Shown: piece by piece, positions 6,614 to 6,678 of the stretch | Position numbering within the stretch: the first letter of the stretch is position 1 | How the letters are laid out: each line of letters begins with the position of its first letter | Assembly (NCBI GenBank): GCA_002900535.1 | Contig: MUGC01000065.1 | Coordinates: 1-6,678 of the forward strand | Direction: 5' to 3' | Length of the DNA: 6,678 nucleotides | From: Thermoplasmata archaeon M9B1D | Lineage (GTDB): Archaea > Thermoplasmatota > E2 > DHVEG-1 | Program-made: the position numbers and the translations under genes | The notes under the pieces: generated by a model | Databases searched by the model: none | Told to the model about the DNA's origin: nothing | The model's input: the letters and a program-made list of their open reading frames with translations, nothing else

Positions 6614-6678
6614 ATGTAAAACCTTATTTTTTTGTAAATTTGGTAAATAACATCCTTTCTTTAATCTTTCCCCTAAAA
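6614..6678 (-). promoter_or_regulatory. AT-rich upstream region of tRNA-Asp, probable promoter
   Basis: No coding sequence is visible in these last 65 bases. Read leftward, TTATTTA at 6650-6644 or AAATTTACAAA at 6641-6631 could be the TATA element at the right distance for a tRNA with a short 5' leader. I cannot choose between them from sequence alone. Confidence 0.3.

Noticed and set aside
1..6678. CRISPR array, insertion sequence, toxin-antitoxin or defence system
   Set aside because: No spaced identical repeats, terminal inverted repeats, transposase or defence-type domain was found on either strand.

Overview
The window looks like a piece of an AT-rich archaeal chromosome. The evidence is a tRNA gene with no encoded CCA, purine-rich Shine-Dalgarno sites, T-tract terminators without hairpins, a TATA-box promoter, and a C-terminal PGF tripartite tail of the archaeosortase type. 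The combination of secreted papain-like and gingipain-like (C25) cysteine peptidases with PKD-rich surface proteins best fits a protein-degrading, heterotrophic euryarchaeon of the Thermoplasmatota, such as Marine Benthic Group D and its relatives, for which extracellular gingipain-type peptidases have been described. The lineage is an inference from gene content; no phylogenetic marker here settles it.

Layout. Two genes run rightward: a secreted C1A papain-family peptidase with PKD and Ig-like modules (17-2557), then a secreted C25 gingipain-family peptidase (2669-4630). The 111-bp gap between them holds a T-tract terminator, a TATA box and a strong ribosome binding site, so they are neighbours but probably separate transcripts. 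Convergent to them, only 5 bp away, is a leftward gene for a signal-peptide-bearing right-handed beta-helix (NosD-like) protein with three PKD domains and a PGF-CTERM anchor (6450-4636). Further right on the same strand is tRNA-Asp(GTC) (6613-6541). The last 65 bases hold only its upstream region. No mobile element, CRISPR array or defence gene is visible.

How the genes may work together. All three proteins carry N-terminal signal peptides and so act at or beyond the cell surface. The two peptidases have intact catalytic residues and calcium-loop-like motifs, and would hydrolyse external protein to peptides. The beta-helix/PKD protein has the only recognisable membrane anchor and may bind surface glycans or substrate. 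A functional link between it and the peptidases is inferred from proximity only.

The points most worth a second look are the hydrophobic C-terminal tail of the papain-like enzyme (a possible uncharacterised sorting signal), the overlap of a terminator with the antisense poly-lysine codons of the anchored protein, and an A53-C61 mismatch in the normally invariant T-stem pair of the tRNA. I found no clear evidence of a wholly new multi-gene system.
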